A DNA stretch of 64,000 nucleotides from Rhodobacteraceae bacterium HLUCCO07 (lineage in GTDB: Bacteria > Pseudomonadota > Alphaproteobacteria > Rhodobacterales > Rhodobacteraceae): NCBI GenBank assembly GCA_001314705.1, contig LJSU01000014.1, positions 1 to 64,000 on the forward strand. The letters run 5' to 3'. Of this stretch, positions 10,017-18,394 are shown piece by piece (the stretch's first letter is position 1; each line of letters begins with the position of its first letter). The notes below the pieces were generated by a model. That model ran no database searches. It was not told where the DNA came from and saw nothing but the letters and a program-made list of their open reading frames with translations. The translations under genes and the position numbers were made by a program.

Positions 10017-10870
10017 GTCTCGTCCTTCACGCCGTTGGTCAGCGTGCCGATGCCTTCGGCGCTGATCCGGATCTCGTCGCCGGGCACGAGGAAACGGGGC
10101 GGGTCGAAGCGCGCGCCTGCACCCGTGGGGGTGCCGGTGACGATGATGTCGCCGGGCAAGAGCGTGGTGAAGGTCGAGATGTATTCGATCTGGCGGCGGA
10201 TCGGGAAGAGCATGCGCGAGGTGCGGTCGTCCTGCCGCAACTCGCCGTTCACATGGGTGGTGAGGCGGATGTCGTCGAGCTGGGCGGCATGGGTGAAGGG
10301 GACGAGCCACGGCCCCATCGCGCCCGAGCGGTCCCAGTTCTTGCCTTGCGTCACGTTGAATTTCGCGTGGCGCACCCAGTCGCGCAGCGTGCCTTCGTTG
10401 CAAAGGGTGATCGCGGCGATGTGGTCAAAGGCGTCGGCCTGCGGGATGCGGCGGCCGGGTTTGCCGATCACCACCGCGATTTCGCCCTCGTAGTCGAGCT
10501 GGTGGCTCTCGGGCGGGCGGATGAGGTTCTGCCCGTGGCCGGTGAAGCTTTGCGCGAAGCGGATGAAGAGCGACATGTTGGGCGGGGCGTCCTGCCCGTC
10601 CTTGTATTCGGCATTGCGGTCGGGGAAATTGACGCCGACGCAGATGATCTTGCCCGGGTCGGGGAGCGGGATGTCGTAGCTGAAGCTGCCGTTCTCGTGG
10701 GTGACGGCGCGGCCCTGTGCGGCGCGGGCCAGATCGTGCAGGGCGCCGGCGCGAATCACGTCGGTCAGGGTGGACCATTGCGGGAATTCGGGCGAGAGGG
10801 CGAGGAACCCTTCGTCGGTCACGATGCCGTAGAGCGGGCCTTCGTTGGTGGTTATGGTTGCAAAGCGCAT
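10013..10870 (-). CDS. hpaG: Homoprotocatechuate pathway isomerase/decarboxylase (FAH family)
   Basis: A 285-residue fumarylacetoacetate-hydrolase-fold enzyme, best read as HpaG. That enzyme decarboxylates 5-oxo-pent-3-ene-1,2,5-tricarboxylate and isomerises 2-hydroxyhepta-2,4-diene-1,7-dioate. Seen: ICVGVNFPDRNAEY, LDYEGEIAVVIGKPGR with metal-binding glutamates, and DIIVTGTPTGAG. E. coli HpaG is a double-length fusion; here there is a single domain, as in many other bacteria. The start at 10870 is four bases past the cupin stop, which supports tight operon linkage. Other FAH hydrolases share these motifs, so the precise step rests on context. Confidence 0.85.
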   Translation of the reverse strand: MRFATITTNEGPLYGIVTDEGFLALSPEFPQWSTLTDVIRAGALHDLARAAQGRAVTHENGSFSYDIPLPDPGKIICVGVNFPDRNAEYKDGQDAPPNMSLFIRFAQSFTGHGQNLIRPPESHQLDYEGEIAVVIGKPGRRIPQADAFDHIAAITLCNEGTLRDWVRHAKFNVTQGKNWDRSGAMGPWLVPFTHAAQLDDIRLTTHVNGELRQDDRTSRMLFPIRRQIEYISTFTTLLPGDIIVTGTPTGAGARFDPPRFLVPGDEIRISAEGIGTLTNGVKDET

Positions 10871-10874
10871 TGGG

Positions 10875-11186
10875 TCAGCCTTTGCGGTCCATGAGTTCGA
10901 CTTCGATGAAGGCGCAGGGGAAGTCATTGCCGCTGATCACTTCATGTTCGGTGCCCAGCGGCCGGTAATAGGGTTCGCCCGTGCGCAGTTCTGCAGTGGT
11001 GCGCTCGCCCCCTGGCAGCTTGATTTCGAGCGTGCCGTCGAATTGGGGGATGACGACGTAATCATGTTCGTGGCGGTGCCAGCCGGTGTTGTCGCCCTTT
11101 GCCGCAAAGCTCCAGCGGGTGACGCGGACGCGGTCGTTCTCGATCAGGATGTCGCCTTTGGCGGTGCCTTGGGTGGTGTCGCACAT
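10875..11186 (-). CDS. Small cupin protein in the hpa operon
   Basis: A 103-residue single-domain cupin. The first cupin motif GWHRHEHDYVVIP supplies two His ligands and the second motif ends with TEHEVISG. It sits between hpaD and hpaG with gaps of 18 and 4 bases, so it belongs to the homoprotocatechuate operon although it is not one of the classical hpa genes. It could be an accessory isomerase, a metal-dependent tautomerase or a stabilising factor. No function is established here. Confidence 0.8.
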   Translation of the reverse strand: MCDTTQGTAKGDILIENDRVRVTRWSFAAKGDNTGWHRHEHDYVVIPQFDGTLEIKLPGGERTTAELRTGEPYYRPLGTEHEVISGNDFPCAFIEVELMDRKG

Positions 11187-11204
11187 GGTGTGTCCTTTAC
11201 GGGG

Positions 11205-12185
11205 CTAGGGGGCGATGATGGGTTGGGCGTCGAGCTGGGCCGGGGTCGGTTCCCGGCCTTCGAAAAGCGAGCCTTCCTCGAACCACGAGCGCGGGGCCGG
11301 GGCACCCCAGAGGGTCTGGCGCTGGGGATCCTTGAGATCCCATTTGATCGGTTCGAGATCGGGATCGACCGTCTGGTAATCCGAGCAATAGATCTCGATC
11401 CGGTGGCCGTCGGGATCGCGGATATAGAGGAAGAAGGCATTGGAGATGCCATGCCGCCCGGGTCCGCGTTCGATATTGTCGACCCAGCCGGTGGTGGACA
11501 TGAGGTCCAGAAGGTCGATGATGTTGAGCGGCGTGGGCACCCAGAAGGCGGTGTGATGCAGGCGCGGGCCGAGACCGTTGGTGAAGGCGATGTCGTGCAC
11601 GCCGCCCTTGCGGTGGGTCCATGCGGCCCAGAGACGTCCAGAGGCTTCGTCCTCGGTATATTCTGTGACACGAAAGCCGAGATCGTTATAGAAGGCGACG
11701 CTTTCATCGACATTGGGCGAGAACACGTTGAAATGGTCAATCCGGAGCGGTTTGACGCCCTTGTAGAGGGCGTATTGCTGGTGAATGGGCGCCAGGCGGT
11801 CCATGCGCGCGTAGAATTCCAGCGGGATGCCGTGCGGGTCGCGGGTGCGGAAGGTGCGCGACTGGAAGGGCCGGTCGACCCATTCGACAGGCAGCGATCT
11901 TTCCTCGAAAAACCGCGCGGCCTTTTCCAGGTTGTCCTCGTCAAAGACCTTGAAGCCGAGGTCGCGGGCGCGCGGCGTATCGCCCCGGCGCAGGACGAGG
12001 CAATGGTGGCCGCGCTCCTCCATCGCGCGCAGGTAGATGGTGTCGCGATCCTCGTCGGTGACCTGAAGCCCGAGGGTGTCGACGTAGAAGGCGCGGGATT
12101 TCGCGAGGTCGCTCACCACCAGTTCGACATGGCTGAGCCGGACGATGTTGAACGCGGGATAGAGATTCGGGGCGGGGATGGGCAT
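11205..12185 (-). CDS. hpaD: Homoprotocatechuate 2,3-dioxygenase, type I extradiol
   Basis: This 326-residue enzyme cleaves 3,4-dihydroxyphenylacetate to 5-carboxymethyl-2-hydroxymuconate semialdehyde. It has two VOC modules. By alignment from memory with the Brevibacterium/Arthrobacter enzymes, the metal ligands are His151 (RIDHFNVFS), His211 (RLHHTAFWV) and Glu264 (HRIEIYCSDY), and the acid-base residue is His197 (GVHDIAF). It is thus unrelated to the type III (LigB-like) HpaD of E. coli. The start MPIPAPNL at 12185 follows hpaE by 28 bases; the longer upstream frame overlaps hpaE and was rejected. Confidence 0.92.
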   Translation of the reverse strand: MPIPAPNLYPAFNIVRLSHVELVVSDLAKSRAFYVDTLGLQVTDEDRDTIYLRAMEERGHHCLVLRRGDTPRARDLGFKVFDEDNLEKAARFFEERSLPVEWVDRPFQSRTFRTRDPHGIPLEFYARMDRLAPIHQQYALYKGVKPLRIDHFNVFSPNVDESVAFYNDLGFRVTEYTEDEASGRLWAAWTHRKGGVHDIAFTNGLGPRLHHTAFWVPTPLNIIDLLDLMSTTGWVDNIERGPGRHGISNAFFLYIRDPDGHRIEIYCSDYQTVDPDLEPIKWDLKDPQRQTLWGAPAPRSWFEEGSLFEGREPTPAQLDAQPIIAP

Positions 12186-12213
12186 GGCGGATTTGTCCTC
12201 TGCGCGGGTCGTC

Positions 12214-13725
12214 TCAGGCGCCCAGTTGCGGGATAAGGTGCTGGCCGGTGGCCAGCCCGATATGTTTCTGCTCCATGTAGAACTCGAACGACCAGTCGCC
12301 GCCGTCTCGCCCGATGCCCGACGCCTTGACCCCGCCGAAGGGGGTCGGCAGGTGGCGGACATTCTCGGAATTCACCCAGATCATGCCCGCTTCGAGCCGG
12401 TCGGTAAAGCGCAGGGCGCGGGTCAGATCGTTGGTCCAGACATAGCCGGTGAGGCCGTAGTCCACGGCATTGGCCATTTCCAGCGCCTCGTCCTCGGTAT
12501 CGAAGGTAATGGCCGTGAGGACGGGGCCGAAGATTTCCTCGTTGGCGATGCGCATGTCCTGTGTCGCGCCGGTAAAGAGCGTGGGGGCCACGAACCACCC
12601 GGTGTCACCGACGCGTTTGCCGCCGCAGGCGATCTCGGCGCCGTCCTGTGTCGCGATCTCGAAATAGGAGGTGACCTTGTCGAAATGGGTCTTGTGGATC
12701 AGCGGGCCGATCTCGGTTTCGGGGTCGAGCGGGTGGCCGACGCGGATGTTCTGCACCCGCGCCTTGAGCCTGGCGAGGAAATCGTCGGCGATGTTCGATT
12801 GCAGGAGAAGCCGCGAGGAGGAGGTGCAGCGTTCGCCGTTGAGCGAATAGATCATGAAGATCGCAGCGTCGAGAGCGCGGTCGAGATCGGCATCGTCGAA
12901 GACCACCACCGGGTTCTTGCCACCCAGTTCGAAATGCACGCGTTTGAGCGTGTCGGCCCCCTGTTTCATGATCATCGAGCCGGTTTTCGATTCGCCGACA
13001 AAGGCGATGGCCTTGATCTTGGGATGCTCGGTGAGGGCGCGACCCGCGTCTTCGCCGAACCCGTTGACGAGGTTCCACACACCGGGCGGCAGGCCGGCCT
13101 CTTCGGCGATTTCAACGAGGATGCGGGCGGTGATGGGCGAGAACTCGGCCGGTTTGTGAACGACCGTGCAGCCCGCCGCCAGCGCCGGCGCAATCTTCCA
13201 TGTCGAGAGCATGAAGGGCGTGTTCCAGGGCGTGATGACGCCGACGGGACCGATGGGCACACGGGTGGTCATGTTCATCAGCGTGGGGCTGGGCAGGCTT
13301 TGGCCGTCGCGGGCGGCGGGGGCGCGGTCGGCGAAGAAGCGGAAATTCTCGGCGCCGCGCAGGGCGGCCTTTTGCATGAAGCGCAGCGCCTGGCCGGTGT
13401 CGAGGCATTCGGCGAAGGCAATCTCCTCGGCGCGGGCCTCGATGGCGTCGGCGATGCGGTGGAGGATCTTCTTGCGCTCGGCCCCGGGGATGTCGCTCCA
13501 TGCCGGAAAGGCCGCGTGGGCGGCATTGGCGGCGGCGTCGATATCGGCGGCATCCGACCGGGCGACGGTACAGAGGAAGCCCTCGTCCACCGGTGAGTGA
13601 TTGTCGAAACTCGCGCCGCCGATGGCGGGTTGGTCGGCGCCGCCGATGCGGTTGAGCACGCCGGTGTCGCGAAACCGGGCGAGATGGCTTTCGGCCTTGG
13701 CGATGTTGGTCTTGAGATCGGACAT
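12214..13725 (-). CDS. hpaE: 5-carboxymethyl-2-hydroxymuconate semialdehyde dehydrogenase
   Basis: A 503-residue NAD-dependent aldehyde dehydrogenase that oxidises the ring-cleavage semialdehyde to 5-carboxymethyl-2-hydroxymuconate. It has the substrate/cofactor region VITPWNTPFMLSTWK, the catalytic Glu motif FELGGKNP and the catalytic Cys in NGERCTSSSR. It starts one base after the hpaF stop and is followed by hpaD. The context fixes the substrate; by sequence alone it is an HpaE/betaine-aldehyde-type dehydrogenase. Confidence 0.93.
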   Translation of the reverse strand: MSDLKTNIAKAESHLARFRDTGVLNRIGGADQPAIGGASFDNHSPVDEGFLCTVARSDAADIDAAANAAHAAFPAWSDIPGAERKKILHRIADAIEARAEEIAFAECLDTGQALRFMQKAALRGAENFRFFADRAPAARDGQSLPSPTLMNMTTRVPIGPVGVITPWNTPFMLSTWKIAPALAAGCTVVHKPAEFSPITARILVEIAEEAGLPPGVWNLVNGFGEDAGRALTEHPKIKAIAFVGESKTGSMIMKQGADTLKRVHFELGGKNPVVVFDDADLDRALDAAIFMIYSLNGERCTSSSRLLLQSNIADDFLARLKARVQNIRVGHPLDPETEIGPLIHKTHFDKVTSYFEIATQDGAEIACGGKRVGDTGWFVAPTLFTGATQDMRIANEEIFGPVLTAITFDTEDEALEMANAVDYGLTGYVWTNDLTRALRFTDRLEAGMIWVNSENVRHLPTPFGGVKASGIGRDGGDWSFEFYMEQKHIGLATGQHLIPQLGA

Positions 13726-13726
13726 G

Positions 13727-14128
13727 TCAGCCTTCTTGCGTTGTCTCGGGGGGCAGGTGGTCGCGGATGGTGCCGGCCTTGGGGCTGAGTTCGGGGTCGA
13801 TGTCGCGCGTCTCCATCGACAGGGCGATGGGATGCTGCGCGAGGGCGGGGGCCATGAAATCGGTCAGCGCGGCGAAGATGTGTTCGGTGGCGCGTTTGCG
13901 GGTGGCAAGGTCGCGCCCGCCGCGCAGGCGCACCGAGAGATCGAGAAAGCCGTGTTTCGGATCACCGTCGGCGATCGCGACATGATCGGCACGAAAGGCG
14001 CGCACGCGGATTCCGGCCATCGGGAAAACGCCTGTGTCGATGGTCGCGAGGCGCAGATGATCGCACAGCGCGTGCATGTCGATCATGCTGTCGAGATTGG
14101 CCGAGTACTCGATGCTCAAATGGGGCAT
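13727..14128 (-). CDS. hpaF: 5-carboxymethyl-2-hydroxymuconate delta-isomerase
   Basis: A 133-residue member of the tautomerase superfamily. Removal of the initiator Met exposes Pro as residue 1 (MPHLSIEYSANL), the catalytic base of this family. The enzyme ketonises 5-carboxymethyl-2-hydroxymuconate. It is the first gene of the leftward operon hpaF-E-D-cupin-G-H and lies directly behind a promoter with a palindromic operator. The upstream monooxygenase hpaBC, the aldolase hpaI and a regulator hpaR are not in the window. Confidence 0.92.
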   Translation of the reverse strand: MPHLSIEYSANLDSMIDMHALCDHLRLATIDTGVFPMAGIRVRAFRADHVAIADGDPKHGFLDLSVRLRGGRDLATRKRATEHIFAALTDFMAPALAQHPIALSMETRDIDPELSPKAGTIRDHLPPETTQEG

Positions 14129-14153
14129 GGTCGCTCTCTTGGATGAATTTAAT

Positions 14154-14187
14154 TTAACACGTTAACTAAAATCCTGTGATTTGTCAA
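14154..14187 (-). promoter_or_regulatory. hpa operon promoter with palindromic operator
   Basis: Read leftward, TTGACA (14187-14182) is followed after 17 bases by TAACGT (14164-14159). The -10 lies inside the palindrome TTAAC-AC-GTTAA (14154-14165). The surroundings are AT-rich compared with the rest of the window. This layout suits repression by a MarR-type HpaR protein, whose gene is not seen nearby. Confidence 0.6.
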
Positions 14188-14556
14188 GCAATCCAGCGCC
14201 TGTGGAAAAATCCGTTCAAGGTGGGTGACACCGCTCTGCGCCAATGCTAGCATCGCGCCAATTCCACCCGGAAGAGGTGGTGTGGAGGGTCGAGCAGAGA
14301 CCCCGGAGCCGGATATCAGACTGGATCGCGTGTGGCATGTGCCGGCGCGGGGCGTCGCTTTGTTGTGTGGCCTTGTTTGAAAACCGCAATATATGCGCGT
14401 TTCGGCAAGATCCCGCGGATTTGCCCCTCAAATCTTCGATATTTTGTGGGTGTGATGTGTTTTTTTCGTGACGATCGAGGCGCCAAAGGCTAAGAATGGG
14501 GTGGACAGGCAGAAAACCCGCCCAAGGCGGGATCAGACATCAGGCGGACAGTATTC
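14188..14556. other. Spacer between hpa operon and ftsZ
   Basis: About 370 bases without a credible gene; two overlapping open frames of 71 and 75 codons lack ribosome sites and recognisable content. The stretch becomes AT-richer near 14370-14470, with a run of T at 14459-14466, and ends with a small hairpin CCCGCC..GGCGGG (14517-14531) 25 bases before ftsZ. It presumably holds the ftsZ promoter. No ftsQ or ftsA remnant is recognisable. Confidence 0.5.
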
Positions 14557-16194
14557 ATGACATTGAACCTCACGATGCCCGGACAGGAAGAGTTGAAACC
14601 CCGTATCACGGTGTTTGGCGTTGGCGGTGCCGGTGGCAACGCGGTGAACAACATGATCGAGAAACATCTCGACGGTGTTGATTTCGTCGTCGCCAATACC
14701 GATGCCCAGGCACTTCAGCAGAGCCAGGCCCCCAACAAGATCCAGATGGGCGTCAAGGTGACCGAGGGCCTCGGCGCCGGCGCCAAGGCGTCGATCGGGG
14801 CGGCGGCGGCCGAGGAAAGCATCGAACAGATTGTCGATCACCTGGCCGGGGCGCATATGTGCTTCATCACCGCCGGCATGGGCGGCGGTACCGGCACCGG
14901 GGCCGCGCCGATCATCGCGCAGGCCGCGCGTGAGCTGGGGGTCCTGACCGTGGGGGTCGTGACCAAGCCGTTCCAGTTCGAGGGCGGCAAGCGCATGAAG
15001 CAGGCCGAGGACGGTGTCGAGGCGCTGCAAAAGATGGTCGATACGCTGATCATCATTCCCAACCAGAACCTGTTCCGCCTGGCCACCGAGAAAACCACCT
15101 TTGCCGAAGCCTTCAGCCTGGCTGACGATGTGCTCTACCAGGGAGTGAAGGGCGTGACCGACCTGATGGTCTGCCCGGGGCTGATCAACCTCGACTTTGC
15201 CGATGTGCGCGCCGTGATGGACGAGATGGGCAAGGCGATGATGGGCACCGGCGAGGCCACGGGCGAGGATCGCGCGACGCAAGCCGCCGAGAAGGCGATT
15301 GCCAACCCGCTTCTGGACGAGATCAGCCTCAAGGGCGCGCGCGGTGTCCTGATCAACATCACCGGCGGTCACGACCTGACGCTGTTCGAGCTGGACGAGG
15401 CGGCCAATTGCATTCGCGAGCAGGTCGATCCCGATGCCAACATCATCGTGGGTTCGACCCTCGACAGTTCGATGGAAGGAGCGATGCGGGTGAGCGTCGT
15501 TGCGACCGGTATCGACGCAAGCGAGGGTGCGCATGACTATCCGGTGCCGCGCCGGTCGCTGGCCGAACCGCTCAAGCAGTCGGTCGCGGCAGAGGACCTG
15601 GGCGGTGAAGAGCCGACCCAGATCGAACAGGTCGCCGCGCAGGTGGGCGAAGAACCCTCGCTGTTCGAAGACCTGGAAAATGCAGAGGTCGCAGCTGCGG
15701 AAGACCAGATGGAAGACATCTTCGGCGCCGAGGAAGAGCCCGGCTTTGCCGCCGAACCGGACGATCTTCCGCCGCCGGCCTATCGGCCGGAAGTGGCCCG
15801 GTTCGAGCCGCGGGCGGACGCTTTCGAAAACGACGCCGAGGACTTTGTCGCACCCAAGGCCCCCGCGCCCGGCACACCGAGCCCGGACGCCCTGGCCCGC
15901 TTGCAGGCCGCGGTGCAGCGCGCGCCGGGCAGCGCCGGCCGCAGGGACGACGCGGCCGAATCCGCGCCCGCGCGGCAGCCGGCCGAGTCGGCCGAGAAAT
16001 CGCGCTTCGGGATCAATTCGCTTATCAACCGGATGACCGGGCATGGCAGCGAGGGGCAGCAGGCCGCGCAACCACGCCAACAGCCGCAGGTGCAGGCCCA
16101 GCCGCGGGCACAGGCCCAGGCCCCCTCACCCGAGCAGGAGGCCGAACAGGAGCGCATCGAGATCCCGGCCTTTCTGCGTCGCCAAGCCAACTGA
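14557..16194 (+). CDS. ftsZ: Cell division protein FtsZ
   Basis: FtsZ is the tubulin-like GTPase that forms the Z ring. The 545-residue protein has the nucleotide motif [13 protein letters not shown] (residues 21-33), the tubulin signature [10 protein letters not shown] (109-118) and [11 protein letters not shown]. The core ends near residue 320. A long acidic/proline-rich disordered linker of about 200 residues follows, ending in the conserved peptide [11 protein letters not shown] that binds FtsA and other partners. Long linkers are typical of alphaproteobacteria. It heads ftsZ-lpxC-bamD-recN, but ftsQ and ftsA are not upstream. Confidence 0.98.
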   Translation: MTLNLTMPGQEELKPRITVFGVGGAGGNAVNNMIEKHLDGVDFVVANTDAQALQQSQAPNKIQMGVKVTEGLGAGAKASIGAAAAEESIEQIVDHLAGAHMCFITAGMGGGTGTGAAPIIAQAARELGVLTVGVVTKPFQFEGGKRMKQAEDGVEALQKMVDTLIIIPNQNLFRLATEKTTFAEAFSLADDVLYQGVKGVTDLMVCPGLINLDFADVRAVMDEMGKAMMGTGEATGEDRATQAAEKAIANPLLDEISLKGARGVLINITGGHDLTLFELDEAANCIREQVDPDANIIVGSTLDSSMEGAMRVSVVATGIDASEGAHDYPVPRRSLAEPLKQSVAAEDLGGEEPTQIEQVAAQVGEEPSLFEDLENAEVAAAEDQMEDIFGAEEEPGFAAEPDDLPPPAYRPEVARFEPRADAFENDAEDFVAPKAPAPGTPSPDALARLQAAVQRAPGSAGRRDDAAESAPARQPAESAEKSRFGINSLINRMTGHGSEGQQAAQPRQQPQVQAQPRAQAQAPSPEQEAEQERIEIPAFLRRQAN

Positions 16195-16236
16195 GCGCGG
16201 CGAACGGGGCTTGACCTCATGTAATACGTGACTTGC

Positions 16237-16265
16237 AAAAGCCGCCCAAGGGGCGGCTTTTCTTT
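16237..16265 (+). terminator. Terminator after ftsZ
   Basis: AAAAGCCGCC (16237-16246) pairs with GGCGGCTTTT (16252-16261), and the T-rich end continues to 16265. This is a strong intrinsic terminator between ftsZ and lpxC. Confidence 0.92.
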
Positions 16266-16417
16266 TGAAATCAGGGCGTTGGGAGTCCATGGGCAACATG
16301 TCGCCTATGCCGGTCGCGGATGTTTCATACCGTTGCAAAGAGTGAGTTGAGCGGTAACACCCCTTCCTTTAACGTCCGGAAAGATTGCGGCAGCCGTTCG
16401 CGACATCGAGGATCATC

Positions 16418-17341
16418 GTGCAAACGACCATCAAATCATCCGTGAGTTTCAGTGGCGTGAGCCTGCACTCGGGCAGGCCCGCGCGCGTGACGATTCATCC
16501 GGCTTCGGCCGAGCATGGCATCTGGTTTCGCCGGACCGACATTCGTGTCGGTGATCCCCTTGTCCCGGCCCGCTGGGACGCGGTCAACCAGACACCGCTG
16601 TGCACGCGGATCGAGAATGCCCGGGGCGTGAGCGTTTCGACGATCGAACATATCATGGCGGCCCTTGTGGGATGCGGCGTGCATAACGCGCTGATCGAGG
16701 TCGACGGGCCTGAAGTGCCGATCATGGACGGCAGCGCGGCGATCTTCGTGCGGGCGATTCTGGCGCGTGGTATCGTGCGACTGAACGCGCCGGTGCGGGC
16801 GATCGAGGTTCTGAAACCCGTCGAGGTGCATGGCGCGGACGGGGCCTGGGCGCGACTCGCGCCCGGGCGCGGCCTGCGCATCGATTTCCGGATCGAGTTC
16901 GAGGACGGGGCGATCGGCGTGCAGCGCAAGGTGCTCAACATGGGCAACGGATCATTCGTGCGCGAACTCTGCGACAGCCGGACATTCTGTCGACAGGCCG
17001 ATGTCGATGCGATGCGCGCGCAGGGGCTTGCGCTTGGTGGCACGATGGAGAACGCCGTGGTCGTTGACGGCGACGAGGTTCTCAGCCCGGGTGGTTTGCG
17101 CCATGCCGACGAGGCCGTACGCCACAAGATGCTTGATGCGCTGGGCGATCTGGCATTGGCCGGTGCGCCGGTTCTGGGTTCCTATTCCGGCCACAAGGCG
17201 GGCCATGCGCTGACCAATGATCTTTTGCATGCGCTTTTCTCAACGCCCGGTGCGTTCCGCATGGTGGTTTGCGATGCCGAGACGGCGTCGCATTTGCCGG
17301 GCGTGGGCGCGCATCTGGGGGAAATCCCTGCCGTGGCCTGA
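16418..17341 (+). CDS. lpxC: UDP-3-O-acyl-N-acetylglucosamine deacetylase LpxC
   Basis: LpxC is the committed, zinc-dependent step of lipid A synthesis. The 307-residue product has the zinc-ligand motif STIEHIMAAL (His78), MDGSAAIF, RHKMLDALGDL with a second zinc His and Asp, and the catalytic-region GHKAGHALTND. The frame is open from a TTG at 16385, but the GTG at 16418 has GAGG six bases upstream and gives the usual short N terminus MQTTIKSSVSFSG. It sits between ftsZ and bamD, as in relatives. Confidence 0.97.
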   Translation: MQTTIKSSVSFSGVSLHSGRPARVTIHPASAEHGIWFRRTDIRVGDPLVPARWDAVNQTPLCTRIENARGVSVSTIEHIMAALVGCGVHNALIEVDGPEVPIMDGSAAIFVRAILARGIVRLNAPVRAIEVLKPVEVHGADGAWARLAPGRGLRIDFRIEFEDGAIGVQRKVLNMGNGSFVRELCDSRTFCRQADVDAMRAQGLALGGTMENAVVVDGDEVLSPGGLRHADEAVRHKMLDALGDLALAGAPVLGSYSGHKAGHALTNDLLHALFSTPGAFRMVVCDAETASHLPGVGAHLGEIPAVA

Positions 17342-17502
17342 GCCGCGGAATGTCGTCCCCACACAAGATTTTGTAATCCGAGCGAAAATGCGCGCAGCCC
17401 GAGGTGTCAAAGACGTTTTGCACCGGAATTTTCTGTGCTAGGAAGTCCGGGAACAGGGGGCAGACGGCCCGTGATCTGGATCGGACAAAGGTGAGAGCGG
17501 CG

Positions 17503-18354
17503 ATGACAGGCGGCAGATTCCGGGCGAGAGCGCTGGGCGCGGTTCTGGTTGTGGCGCTGGTTGGTGGTTGTGGTGACACCGCTGAGCAAGCGCGCCGCGG
17601 CGACATACCGATGGAGACATTCTCGGCCGAGCAGATCTTCGAACGAGGCGAGTTCGAGCTCGATCGCCGCCAACCGGAGCAGGCGGCATTCTATTTCGGT
17701 GAAGTCGAGCGGCTTTACCCCTATTCGGACTGGGCCAAGCGGTCGCTGATCATGCAGGCCTATGCCTATCACAAGGATCAGGATTACGAGAATTCGCGCT
17801 CGAGTGCCCAGCGTTACATCGATTTCTACCCGCTCGATGACGATGCGGCCTACGCGCAGTATCTTCTGGCGCTGAGCTATTACGACCAGATCGACGAGGT
17901 CGGCCGCGATCAGGGCTTGACATTCCAGGCGCTGGAGGCGCTGCGTGCGGTCATCGAACGCTATCCCGACAGCGAATACGCCCGGTCGGCGGTTCTCAAG
18001 TTCGACCTGGCCTTCGACCATCTGGCGGCCAAGGAAATGGAGATCGGGCGTTATTACCTGCGCCACGATCATCATACCGCAGCGATCAACCGCTTCCGCT
18101 CGGTCGTCGAGGATTTCCAGTCCACGTCGCACACCCCCGAGGCGTTGCATCGGCTGGTCGAGGCCTATCTGTCGCTGGGTCTGACCGACGAGGCGCAGAC
18201 GGCGGGGGCAATCCTGGGCCACAATTTCCGCGGCACGGAATGGTATGAGGACAGCTACAAGCTGTTGACCGGCGAGGGACTGGAGGCGCGGGCCATGGGG
18301 GACAACTGGTTGCGCCAGATCTATCGCCAGATGATCAAGGGCCAGTGGTTGTAG
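17503..18354 (+). CDS. bamD: Outer membrane assembly lipoprotein BamD
   Basis: BamD (ComL/YfiO) is the essential TPR lipoprotein of the beta-barrel assembly machine. The chosen ATG gives a signal peptide with lipobox LVGGC (Cys23) and a 283-residue precursor. Repeats such as AEQIFERGEFELDRRQPEQA, YPYSDWAKRS and YPDSEYARSA follow the BamD TPR pattern. An upstream extension to 17404 would spoil the lipoprotein signal. Position between lpxC and recN is conserved in relatives. Confidence 0.95.
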   Translation: MTGGRFRARALGAVLVVALVGGCGDTAEQARRGDIPMETFSAEQIFERGEFELDRRQPEQAAFYFGEVERLYPYSDWAKRSLIMQAYAYHKDQDYENSRSSAQRYIDFYPLDDDAAYAQYLLALSYYDQIDEVGRDQGLTFQALEALRAVIERYPDSEYARSAVLKFDLAFDHLAAKEMEIGRYYLRHDHHTAAINRFRSVVEDFQSTSHTPEALHRLVEAYLSLGLTDEAQTAGAILGHNFRGTEWYEDSYKLLTGEGLEARAMGDNWLRQIYRQMIKGQWL

Positions 18355-18394
18355 GCCATGGGGGATGGTGGGTTTCACCCACCCTTTGGGGTGA

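Noticed and set aside
14216..14471. Overlapping 71- and 75-codon frames upstream of ftsZ
   Set aside because: No ribosome sites, low-complexity composition and no family resemblance. The region is better seen as a promoter spacer.
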